Of a DNA stretch of 7,008 nt, positions 1 through 4,982 are shown piece after piece. The notes beneath the pieces are model-generated. The model was not told where the DNA came from and did not search any database. It saw only the letters and a program-made list of their open reading frames with translations. The position numbers and the translations under genes are program-made. Source of the stretch: Candidatus Aerophobota bacterium (lineage in GTDB: Bacteria > Aerophobota > Aerophobia > Aerophobales > AE-B3A). The stretch lies in assembly GCA_030610725.1 (NCBI GenBank), contig JAUWRE010000053.1, positions 1 to 7,008 of the forward strand. Direction: 5' to 3'. Numbering within the stretch: position 1 is the stretch's first letter; each line of letters opens with the position of its first letter.

Positions 1-123
1 AATTTCACAAGTTGCTGCCCTCTCTTTGAGAATCAGTGATTTTATCTCATCTTCCAATTGCCTTTCTCCCTTAAAATAGAGAACCCAAATGGTAGTATCT
101 ATCAAGCACTTTTCAGAATTCAT
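1..123 (-). CDS. vapC: VapC-type PIN-domain toxin, N-terminal part (cut by window edge)
   Basis: Only the first 41 codons are present; the gene continues past the left edge. The translation begins MNSEKCLIDTTIWVLYFKGE. The LIDTTIW segment matches the first beta-strand of PIN domains, in which the Asp (residue 9 here) is one of the metal-binding acidic residues. PIN toxins of this family are Mg-dependent ribonucleases that cleave tRNA, rRNA or mRNA when released from the antitoxin. The ATG overlaps the last 11 bases of the antitoxin gene, the usual VapBC arrangement, which implies translational coupling. A GAGG motif four bases upstream supports this start. The remaining acidic residues lie outside the window, so catalytic competence cannot be judged. 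Assignment rests on the N-terminal motif plus the paired antitoxin. Confidence 0.82.
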   Translation of the reverse strand, partial: MNSEKCLIDTTIWVLYFKGERQLEDEIKSLILKERAATCEI

Positions 124-319
124 CTTTCCTCAGCTTTTTTACATCCTCTAGACTGATATTCAATACTGGACTTCCAAAAAGACTGATTAGATGTTCTTTT
201 CTTTTTTTCCTTATCAGTTCTCGGAGTGAGAGATTAACCAACTCCTTCTTAGTTTTGGCTCCTGTTATTTTTTGTGCTTCCTTAAGGAGCTTTTCATCTA
301 TGTCTATAGTGGACCTCAT
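113..319 (-). CDS. vapB: VapB-type antitoxin
   Basis: This 68-residue protein starts MRSTIDIDEKLLKEAQKITG, a pattern of the VapB antitoxin family (PF09957-like). In that family the N-terminal ~45 residues form a ribbon-helix-helix-type DNA-binding fold, here a short strand (RSTIDID) followed by two helices. The C-terminal ~23 residues (SPVLNISLEDVKKLRKDEF) would be the flexible tail that wraps the toxin. By family precedent it neutralises the PIN ribonuclease encoded immediately downstream and represses its own promoter as a toxin-antitoxin complex. The start is well supported: GGAGGT lies six bases before the ATG, and a consensus promoter lies just upstream. The gene overlaps vapC by 11 bases and is divergent from the phosphohexomutase gene. 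Length and architecture are normal for the family. Confidence 0.86.
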   Translation of the reverse strand: MRSTIDIDEKLLKEAQKITGAKTKKELVNLSLRELIRKKRKEHLISLFGSPVLNISLEDVKKLRKDEF

Positions 320-339
320 AACGCACCTCCTTATGGCAC

Positions 340-368
340 AGTATATACGAATGTTTTGTGTTTGTCAA
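340..368 (-). promoter_or_regulatory. Promoter of vapBC with palindrome over the -10 box
   Basis: Read leftward, TTGACA (368-363) is followed after exactly 17 bases by TATACT (345-340), a near-perfect housekeeping sigma promoter. The predicted transcript would start only about 14 bases before the vapB ATG, just upstream of its GGAGGT. The -10 element overlaps the 8-bp palindrome GTATATAC (341-348). A palindrome over the -10 of a toxin-antitoxin promoter is a natural site for VapB/VapBC autorepression. That operator role is inferred from family behaviour, not shown by the sequence. Confidence 0.75.
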
Positions 369-430
369 GTAAGTTATTGAAAAATCTTCGCGAAAAATAA
401 GGGTTGAAAGCCTGCTTAATAAAGAGAAAT

Positions 431-458
431 TTGACATTCTTTTCTATTGTTATAAGAT
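431..458 (+). promoter_or_regulatory. Candidate promoter of the phosphohexomutase gene
   Basis: A perfect TTGACA lies at 431-436. The -10 is less clear. TAAGAT (453-458) has 16-base spacing, while the better-looking TATAAG (451-456) is only 14 bases away. The region is very AT-rich and lies about 30 bases before the AAGGAG and ATG of the following gene. The divergent vapBC promoter ends about 60 bases to the left, so the 169-base gap 320-488 carries both promoters. Confidence 0.5.
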
Positions 459-488
459 AAAATAGCATTTTAAGACCAAGGAGTAAAG

Positions 489-1910
489 ATGGGAAAGATT
501 AAGTTCGGCACTGATGGTTGGCGGGCGGTAATTGCTGACGATTTCACCTTTGCCAATGTAGCCAAAGTTGCCCAGGCGATAGCTGACTATTATCAAACTC
601 AGCCCGATAAGGAAAAAGGATTAGTAGTAGGATATGATGCTCGTTTTTTGTCTAGAGAATTTGCTCAAGAAATGGTAGAAGTATTGGCCGGCAACGGCAT
701 TTTTGTAATACTTTCCTCAGAGGACATTCCCACTCAGTGTATATCTTTTGTTATAGAAGATAGGGAGCTAGCCGGAGGAGCGATTGTCACCGCATCTCAT
801 AATCCTCCCAAATTTAATGGCATAAAAATTAGAGCTTCTTTTGGGGGCTCAGCTCCGGCTCAAGTTACAGAAAGGATAGAAGCTTTTTTGGGCAAAAATA
901 AAATAAGAAAGCTTGCCTTAAGAGAGGCAGCCAAAAAAGGATTGATAAAAATAGAAGACCTTGCCAGAGGATATTTAAAAAAGGTTGAATCCTTTCTTGA
1001 TAAGAATTTAATAAGAAAAGCCCGTCTTAAGATAGTTCATGATTCTATGTTTGGAGTAGGAGATGGGTTTATTGAGAAGCTCCTGGCTAAGTCAGAATGC
1101 GAGGTAACTACGATTCACCATAAGTATAATCCTGGCTTTGGGGGTTTAAACCCTGAGCCTATCGAAAAAAATTTAGAGGATTTAAAAAGAAAGGTAAGGG
1201 AGGTAGGAGCGGATCTGGGAATAGCTACAGATGGAGATGCAGATAGGGTAGGGGTGGTGGATGATAAGGGGAGGTATCTTACTCCTCATCAGGTTTTCTC
1301 CCTTCTTCTCTTGTACCTGGTGGAAGAAAGAAAAATGAGAGGAGGAGTGGTAAAGACGGTTTCTCTGGGCTATCAGCCGGAAAGAATAGCCAGGGAACTT
1401 GCTCTTTCTTTAGATGAGGTGCCGGTAGGATTTAAATATGTTTGCCACAAAATGCGGGAGAAAGATATTCTTTTGGGAGGAGAAGAAAGCGGAGGATATG
1501 GCTTCCGAGGTTACCTTATGGAGAGGGACGGAATTCTTTCTTCCCTTCTTTTTGTAGAGATGGTTAGCAAGATCGGCAAACCCCTCTCTTTTATTCTAAA
1601 TAATATGGAAAGTAGGTTTGGTGCTTCCTTTTTCAAGCGGGTGGATTTTGAAGAGGTGGGAGTGAGTAAATCAAAGATGATAAAAAAGCTTTCATCTTCT
1701 GCTCCTTCTTCTTTAGGAGGAGTTCCTCTTAGGGAGATAAAGACCATTGATGGAATTAAATTTATTATGAAAGATGATAGCTGGCTTCTCATTCGACCTT
1801 CAGGAACTGAACCTAAGGTAAGGGTCTATGCTGAAGCAACTAATGAGGTAAGGCTCAATAAAATTATTGAAGAGGGCGTAAAGCTAGCTAAAGCAGTAAT
1901 ATCTTCGTGA
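489..1910 (+). CDS. Phosphoglucomutase/phosphomannomutase family protein
   Basis: This 473-residue enzyme of the alpha-D-phosphohexomutase superfamily interconverts hexose 1-phosphate and 6-phosphate in the cytoplasm, supplying nucleotide-sugar synthesis or glycogen and glucose metabolism. All family signatures are present: FGTDGWR near the N-terminus (6-12); TASHNP (101-106) with the phosphorylated Ser103; the Mg-binding loop DGDADR (248-253); the sugar-specificity loop GEESGGYG (331-338); and the phosphate-binding loop RPSGTEP (436-442). The length is normal for the family. The GEESGG form is shared by glucose- and mannose-specific members, so substrate preference cannot be fixed from sequence. 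Start: AAGGAG lies five bases before the ATG. The stop codon sits inside the first copies of a heptad repeat, so the extreme C-terminus borders repetitive DNA. Confidence 0.94.
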   Translation: MGKIKFGTDGWRAVIADDFTFANVAKVAQAIADYYQTQPDKEKGLVVGYDARFLSREFAQEMVEVLAGNGIFVILSSEDIPTQCISFVIEDRELAGGAIVTASHNPPKFNGIKIRASFGGSAPAQVTERIEAFLGKNKIRKLALREAAKKGLIKIEDLARGYLKKVESFLDKNLIRKARLKIVHDSMFGVGDGFIEKLLAKSECEVTTIHHKYNPGFGGLNPEPIEKNLEDLKRKVREVGADLGIATDGDADRVGVVDDKGRYLTPHQVFSLLLLYLVEERKMRGGVVKTVSLGYQPERIARELALSLDEVPVGFKYVCHKMREKDILLGGEESGGYGFRGYLMERDGILSSLLFVEMVSKIGKPLSFILNNMESRFGASFFKRVDFEEVGVSKSKMIKKLSSSAPSSLGGVPLREIKTIDGIKFIMKDDSWLLIRPSGTEPKVRVYAEATNEVRLNKIIEEGVKLAKAVISS

Positions 1911-1940
1911 ATCGTATTTCGTGAATGGTGAATCGTAAAG
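1904..1940 (+). repeat. Heptad repeat family 1 (CGTGAAT type)
   Basis: In seven-base register from 1906 the sequence reads CGTGAAT, CGTATTT, CGTGAAT, GGTGAAT, CGTAAAG. Exact direct repeats are TTCGTGAAT at 1904-1912 and 1918-1926, and GTGAATCGTA at 1907-1916 and 1928-1937. The array begins inside the last codons of the phosphohexomutase gene, whose TGA stop (1908-1910) is part of a repeat unit. Such short degenerate heptads resemble the tandem heptanucleotide repeats described between genes of cyanobacteria and some other bacteria. Their function is unknown. Confidence 0.72.
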
Positions 1941-1963
1941 AAACAAGAAAGGGAAGAATAAGT

Positions 1964-1977
1964 TTTGAACTTTGAAC
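1964..1977 (+). repeat. Heptad repeat family 2 (TTTGAAC type)
   Basis: Two perfect adjacent copies of TTTGAAC lie here, followed in the same seven-base register by TATGGCT, TTTAGTT and TTTGACT (1978-1998). The last is a degenerate copy. The word TTGAACTAT at the end of this array recurs at 2611-2619 in the next intergenic spacer. Two copies alone would be weak evidence; the register and the flanking arrays make it more convincing. Confidence 0.55.
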
Positions 1978-1999
1978 TATGGCTTTTAGTTTTTGACTT

Positions 2000-2030
2000 A
2001 CAAGCAACGAGCGACAAGCAACGAGCAACG
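2000..2030 (+). repeat. Heptad repeat family 3 (AGCAACG type)
   Basis: A 14-base unit occurs twice in tandem, ACAAGCAACGAGCG (2000-2013) and ACAAGCAACGAGCA (2014-2027), differing only at the last base. In seven-base register from 2003 it reads AGCAACG, AGCGACA, AGCAACG, AGCAACG. The array ends four bases before the ATG of the oxidoreductase subunit gene and occupies the place where its ribosome-binding site would be expected. Translating it in the gene's frame gives a spurious extension rich in K, Q, R, S and N. Confidence 0.75.
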
Positions 2031-2034
2031 AATT

Positions 2035-2571
2035 ATGTATAAAGACGTATTGATAGCTGGATTCGGTGGACAAGGGATAATATTTACTGGAAAGCTTCTT
2101 TCCTATGCCGGATTAAAAGAGAGTAAAGAAGTAGTCTATTTCCCCTCTTATGGGGCAGAGATGCGTGGAGGGACGGCCAATTGTACGGTAATACTATCTA
2201 CCTCGTCCATTGCTTCACCTATTGTCTCTCATCCTCAGAATATCATTATGATGAGTCAGCCTTCTTATTTAAAGTTCTTCTCTAGAATTAAAAAGGGTGG
2301 GCAAGCTCTGATAAATACTTCTTTAATCAGGGATGAATTGGTTAGAGATGATATAGAGATAATAAGAATTCCGGCTAATAAAATTGCCGAGAAAATAGGA
2401 GATTCCCGCGTTGCCAATATGGTGGCTTTGGGAGCATGGGTTAAGAAGTCGAAAGTAGTATCGCTGGAAAGTTTAGTTGAGTCTTTCCCTGAGGTAATTT
2501 CCCCTAATCGACTCAATCTCCTTCCCTTAAATGAAAAAGCCTTACGAGAGGGAGCAAGGTTTGTCTCGTAG
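2035..2571 (+). CDS. 2-oxoacid:ferredoxin oxidoreductase, gamma subunit
   Basis: This 178-residue protein has the gamma-domain pattern of pyruvate/2-oxoglutarate/2-ketoisovalerate:ferredoxin oxidoreductases (PF01558-type). Visible features are a glycine-rich GFGGQG (9-14), the signature PSYGAEMRGG (37-46) followed by TANCTVILS, and SRVANMVALG (124-133). These enzymes oxidatively decarboxylate a 2-oxoacid to the acyl-CoA and reduce ferredoxin, which is typical of anaerobes. PSYGAEMRGG is most like the KorC/VorC group, but the substrate cannot be assigned. I chose ATG 2035 because the conserved domain starts there. An in-frame TTG at 1993 would add 14 residues encoded purely by heptad repeat. 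No Shine-Dalgarno motif precedes either start. The alpha, beta and delta subunit genes normally adjacent are absent: the neighbours are a sugar mutase and a recombinase. Confidence 0.88.
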   Translation: MYKDVLIAGFGGQGIIFTGKLLSYAGLKESKEVVYFPSYGAEMRGGTANCTVILSTSSIASPIVSHPQNIIMMSQPSYLKFFSRIKKGGQALINTSLIRDELVRDDIEIIRIPANKIAEKIGDSRVANMVALGAWVKKSKVVSLESLVESFPEVISPNRLNLLPLNEKALREGARFVS

Positions 2572-2591
2572 TGGAATCAGCTAGGTAGAGA

Positions 2592-2650
2592 AAGATGTTC
2601 TTCGGCTTTCTTGAACTATAGAAATTTACATGGTTGTCGAAGGACATTTT
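2592..2650 (+). repeat. Inverted repeat, 13-bp stem with 33-base loop
   Basis: AAGATGTTCTTCG (2592-2604) can pair with CGAAGGACATTTT (2638-2650) over 13 base pairs, including two G-U pairs (2594/2648 and 2599/2643). The loop is long and also offers an alternative pairing of GGCTTTCTT with the GAAGAAGCC just outside the stem (2653-2661). Confidence 0.5.
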
Positions 2651-2673
2651 CTGAAGAAGCCTTATAGGAGCAA

Positions 2674-2697
2674 CCTTAACGAAGCTTCGAGTTGAGG
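2674..2697 (+). repeat. Inverted repeat, 7-bp stem around a palindrome
   Basis: CCTTAAC (2674-2680) pairs with GTTGAGG (2691-2697), with one G-U pair. The 10-base loop overlaps the perfect palindrome CGAAGCTTCG (2680-2689). There is no downstream T-run. Confidence 0.4.
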
Positions 2698-2702
2698 AAA
2701 AA

Positions 2703-2748
2703 GAAAAATATACTGTTTGAGGAGCAAGGCGACGAGTTTATATTTTTC
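2703..2748 (+). repeat. Inverted repeat, 10-bp perfect A/T stem
   Basis: GAAAAATATA (2703-2712) is the exact reverse complement of TATATTTTTC (2739-2748). The 26-base loop contains GAGGAGCAAGGCGACGAG. A conserved-looking purine loop between AT-rich arms is reminiscent of dispersed palindromic intergenic elements. No second copy is present in this window to confirm that. Confidence 0.5.
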
Positions 2749-2787
2749 CCGAAACGAGAAGCTGAGCAGAAAGAATAAAAGGCTACT

Positions 2788-3663
2788 ATGCAGCGGCAGA
2801 AGAAATTGTCCGAGACATTTCTTGAATACTTAAGCGTAGAACGAGGTCTTTCTGCTAATACTATAGACGCTTATAGAAGAGATTTACTACAATATAGCAA
2901 GTGGTTGAAAGGAGATATTCTTAAAGCAGACTCTACTCTCATAGGGGAATATGTAGCTCGATTGAGGGAGAAAAAATATGTTCCTTCCAGCATAAGTCGA
3001 AAACTATCTGTTATCAGGACTTTTTATAGATTCCTTTATATCGAGGGTAAAATTGACCATAATCCCCTGGAAGAGATTAGCTCCCCGCCTCGAGGGAGAA
3101 AGATACCTATCTATCTCTCCGAAAAAGAAGTAGACAGCCTTATAAATGCTCCTTCATTAGATAATTTATATGGAGTCCGAGATCGGACCATCCTAGAGGT
3201 CTTGTATGGAGCAGGGTTACGCATATCAGAGTTAGTCAATCTGAATACCACCGACCTCAATTTGAGAAAAGGATGGCTCAAGGTTTCAGGAAAAGGATCC
3301 AAGGAACATCTTCTCCCCTTAGGAGGAAAAGCCTGCTCCTGGATAAATAGGTACTTAGAGGAAAAGGGAGAAGAAAAGAAAAGAGAAGTTCCTCTGTTCT
3401 GCAATCGTTATGGAAATAGAATCTCCCGGCAGGCCTGCTGGAAGATTATTAAAAAATATGCCAGTAAAGCCGGTTTAACCAAGAATATATCTCCTCATAC
3501 CCTTCGCCACTCTTTTGCCACCCATCTTCTTTCTGGAGATGCTGACCTACGTGTTGTTCAGGAGCTTTTGGGCCATGCCAATATTGATACAACTCAGATA
3601 TATACTCACATCAGCCAGGAACGTTTGAAAAAAGTATATAAGAAATACCATCCTCGTGCTTAG
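2788..3663 (+). CDS. xerC: XerC/XerD-type tyrosine recombinase
   Basis: This 291-residue protein has normal Xer length and the two expected domains. The first ~95 residues form a SAM-like core-binding domain (FLEYLSVERGLSANTIDAYRRDL onward). The catalytic domain runs from about 107 to the end. All active-site residues are visible: Arg145 in GLRISEL, Lys169 in GKGSKE, His237 and Arg240 in PHTLRHSFATHLL, His263 in LLGHANI, and the nucleophile Tyr272 in TQIYTH. Such enzymes resolve chromosome dimers at dif sites, and relatives move plasmids or integrative elements. Family resemblance favours the housekeeping group, but XerC versus XerD cannot be decided without phylogeny. The start is supported by a modest AAAAGG six bases upstream. 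There is no adjacent hslV or ftsK, and no dif-like site could be identified by eye. Confidence 0.93.
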   Translation: MQRQKKLSETFLEYLSVERGLSANTIDAYRRDLLQYSKWLKGDILKADSTLIGEYVARLREKKYVPSSISRKLSVIRTFYRFLYIEGKIDHNPLEEISSPPRGRKIPIYLSEKEVDSLINAPSLDNLYGVRDRTILEVLYGAGLRISELVNLNTTDLNLRKGWLKVSGKGSKEHLLPLGGKACSWINRYLEEKGEEKKREVPLFCNRYGNRISRQACWKIIKKYASKAGLTKNISPHTLRHSFATHLLSGDADLRVVQELLGHANIDTTQIYTHISQERLKKVYKKYHPRA

Positions 3664-3912
3664 ATATGAAATGGATGGCCAGGAAGAGAATGGACTGCTC
3701 TCTTCAATTCTTATTTTTCTGATAGATAAGGGTAAGGTACATGAAGCTTGCCTTTCTGGCGGGCACAGCTCGGATTACCACAGAGGACCTTCCTTGAGAT
3801 TAAAGAGCAAGATAGTATCTCTTTTGCTTGCATTAATTTATTATTAAAAAAACAGTAATATCAATATCTAATTGCTGATATCATATCAAGAGAAACAGGG
3901 TTTAGAAACTGC

Positions 3913-3942
3913 TTGACAAAGAGCTTCAAGATATGCTATTAA
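3913..3942 (+). promoter_or_regulatory. Candidate promoter for the transketolase operon
   Basis: TTGACA (3913-3918) is followed after 18 bases by TATTAA (3937-3942), a 4-of-6 match to the -10 consensus. It would give a leader of about 200 bases before the transketolase start. The perfect -35 and lack of upstream coding sequence support it; the imperfect -10 and spacing lower confidence. Confidence 0.45.
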
Positions 3943-4050
3943 TAGTGATGGGAAGTAGGTGTCCATTATATCCCCTTTGTTACAGCGTTTTTAGAGGACA
4001 AGATGCCTTCTTTCCCTTTCTAGTCAAGGTTTCAGGTTTTCATCTTGTAA

Positions 4051-4062
4051 TTTTGATCAAAA
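4051..4062. promoter_or_regulatory. Perfect 12-bp palindrome, possible operator
   Basis: TTTTGATCAAAA is a perfect 12-base palindrome in the leader, about 90 bases before the transketolase start and downstream of the candidate promoter. Its symmetry and AT-rich arms suit a dimeric transcription factor. No factor is encoded nearby and only one copy is seen, so the role is speculative. Confidence 0.35.
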
Positions 4063-4103
4063 ATCTGCGAAACTATAGACTATAAAAGAGTGCATTTTAA
4101 TAA

Positions 4104-4145
4104 ATGAAAGACTTTGAAATGGCAAATACTCCTCCATGGTTCTAA
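4104..4145 (+). other. 13-codon upstream reading frame abutting the transketolase start
   Basis: ATG 4104 to TAA 4143-4145 encodes MKDFEMANTPPWF, with a second in-frame ATG at 4119. It ends three bases before the ATG at 4149. No Shine-Dalgarno motif precedes it or the downstream gene. It could be a chance frame, the tail of a lost gene, or a small coupled leader peptide whose translation delivers ribosomes to the transketolase start. Confidence 0.25.
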
Positions 4146-4148
4146 AAA

Positions 4149-4976
4149 ATGAGCATATCAGAAGACAAAATTAAGCAATTAAAGGAAATGGCAAAGTCTG
4201 TACGTAGGAATCTACTTAAGGCTATCTATGAAGGGAAAATGGGTCATCCAGGAGGATCGCTTTCTGCAACAGATATCTTAGTATATTTATATTTTTCAAA
4301 ACTCCAAATTTTCCCCGAGGATCCAAGTCGCAAAGATAGAGAAATCTTTATCCTTTCTAAAGGGCATGCAGCTTCAGCCCTGTATGCTGTTCTAGCAGCA
4401 AGAGGTTTTTTCTCCAAGGATCTATTAAAAATTTTTGGCAAGATAAATAGCTCCTTGCAGGTTCATCCAGATATGACAAAAGTTCCTGGTGTGGAGATTT
4501 CTACCGGTGCCTTAGGAATGGGGCTCTCAGTGTGTGTGGGGATGGCATTAGCCTCTCGTATGGATGGCTCAAAAAGCAGGGTATATGTATTGATAGGAGA
4601 TGGAGAGATGCAATCAGGACAGGTCTGGGAAGCTTCTATCTGTGCTCCTCATTATAAGTTGGATAATCTTGTTGCAATCTTAGACTATAACAAAATTCAA
4701 TTATTAGGACCGGTATCCCAGATAATGGGAATAGAGCCAGTGGCAGAAAAATGGAAGGCAAGAGGATGGGAAGTTATAGAAATAGATGGACACAATATGA
4801 GCGAGATTGATGAGGCTCTAGAAAAAACTGAAGAAGTAAAGGGAAAACCATCTATAATAATTGCCCATACTATCAAAGGTAAAGGGGTCTCCTTTATGGA
4901 GAACACAGCCAGATGGCACGGGGGAGCACCTACAGAAGAAGAGGTAAAAAGAGCCTTAGAGGAACTTAAGGATTAG
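4149..4976 (+). CDS. Transketolase, N-terminal subunit
   Basis: The protein has 275 residues, the usual size for stand-alone N-terminal (thiamine-diphosphate-binding) transketolase subunits. Visible motifs are GHPGGSLSA (32-40), SKGHAA (70-75), the ThDP/Mg motif beginning GDGEMQSGQVWEA (150-162) and ending at Asn181 in LDYNKIQ, and TIKGKGVSFMENTARWHGG (241-259), which carries conserved lysines and a histidine of the active site. With the C-terminal partner it transfers two-carbon ketol units between sugar phosphates in the non-oxidative pentose phosphate pathway. The partner starts six bases after this stop. ATG 4149 fits the family N-terminus, but no Shine-Dalgarno precedes it. A later ATG at 4188 has AAAGGAA too close to function well. 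The reading frame is intact, with no missing motif. Confidence 0.93.
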   Translation: MSISEDKIKQLKEMAKSVRRNLLKAIYEGKMGHPGGSLSATDILVYLYFSKLQIFPEDPSRKDREIFILSKGHAASALYAVLAARGFFSKDLLKIFGKINSSLQVHPDMTKVPGVEISTGALGMGLSVCVGMALASRMDGSKSRVYVLIGDGEMQSGQVWEASICAPHYKLDNLVAILDYNKIQLLGPVSQIMGIEPVAEKWKARGWEVIEIDGHNMSEIDEALEKTEEVKGKPSIIIAHTIKGKGVSFMENTARWHGGAPTEEEVKRALEELKD

Positions 4977-4982
4977 CTAGAG

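Larger units (their letters stand above)
2572..2787. other. Gene-free, hairpin-rich spacer before the recombinase gene
   Basis: No coding potential is visible in these 216 bases. The spacer contains at least three inverted repeats, listed separately (2592-2650, 2674-2697, 2703-2748). It shares short words with the heptad region upstream, such as TTGAACTAT (2611-2619) and GAGCAA/ACGAG words (2722-2736, 2751-2757). It could be a degenerate mobile or repeat element, or a structured leader of the recombinase gene. No U-run follows any of the stems, so a classical terminator is not evident. Confidence 0.5.
3664..4148. other. 485-base region with no convincing gene
   Basis: The first ~185 bases hold an open frame from a GTG at 3656, overlapping the xerC end, to 3847. 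It would encode 63 residues (MLRYEMDGQEENGLLSSILI...) with no recognised domain. A second frame, ATG 3741 to 3797, encodes MKLAFLAGTARITTEDLP; a one-base shift near 3795 would extend it to about 3856. This hints at a decayed gene but proves nothing. A G/C-rich hairpin (3746-3752 with 3758-3764) lacks a T-run. The second half is AT-rich and looks like a leader for the transketolase genes, with the candidate promoter, palindrome and short reading frame listed separately. Confidence 0.5.

Noticed and set aside
1511..1792. Open frame on the minus strand inside the phosphohexomutase gene
   Set aside because: It is an antisense shadow of conserved coding sequence, with no ribosome-binding site and low-complexity composition.
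1904..2030. Heptad arrays as a CRISPR array
   Set aside because: The units are seven bases and tandem, with no spacers of regular length, and there are no cas genes in the window.
3746..3764. Hairpin GCTTGCC/GGCGGGC as the xerC terminator
   Set aside because: Two of the seven pairs are G-U and no T-run follows.
3656..3847. 63-codon frame after xerC as a genuine small gene
   Set aside because: It has a GTG start inside xerC, no Shine-Dalgarno motif and no recognised domain. It is kept only as a possible remnant.
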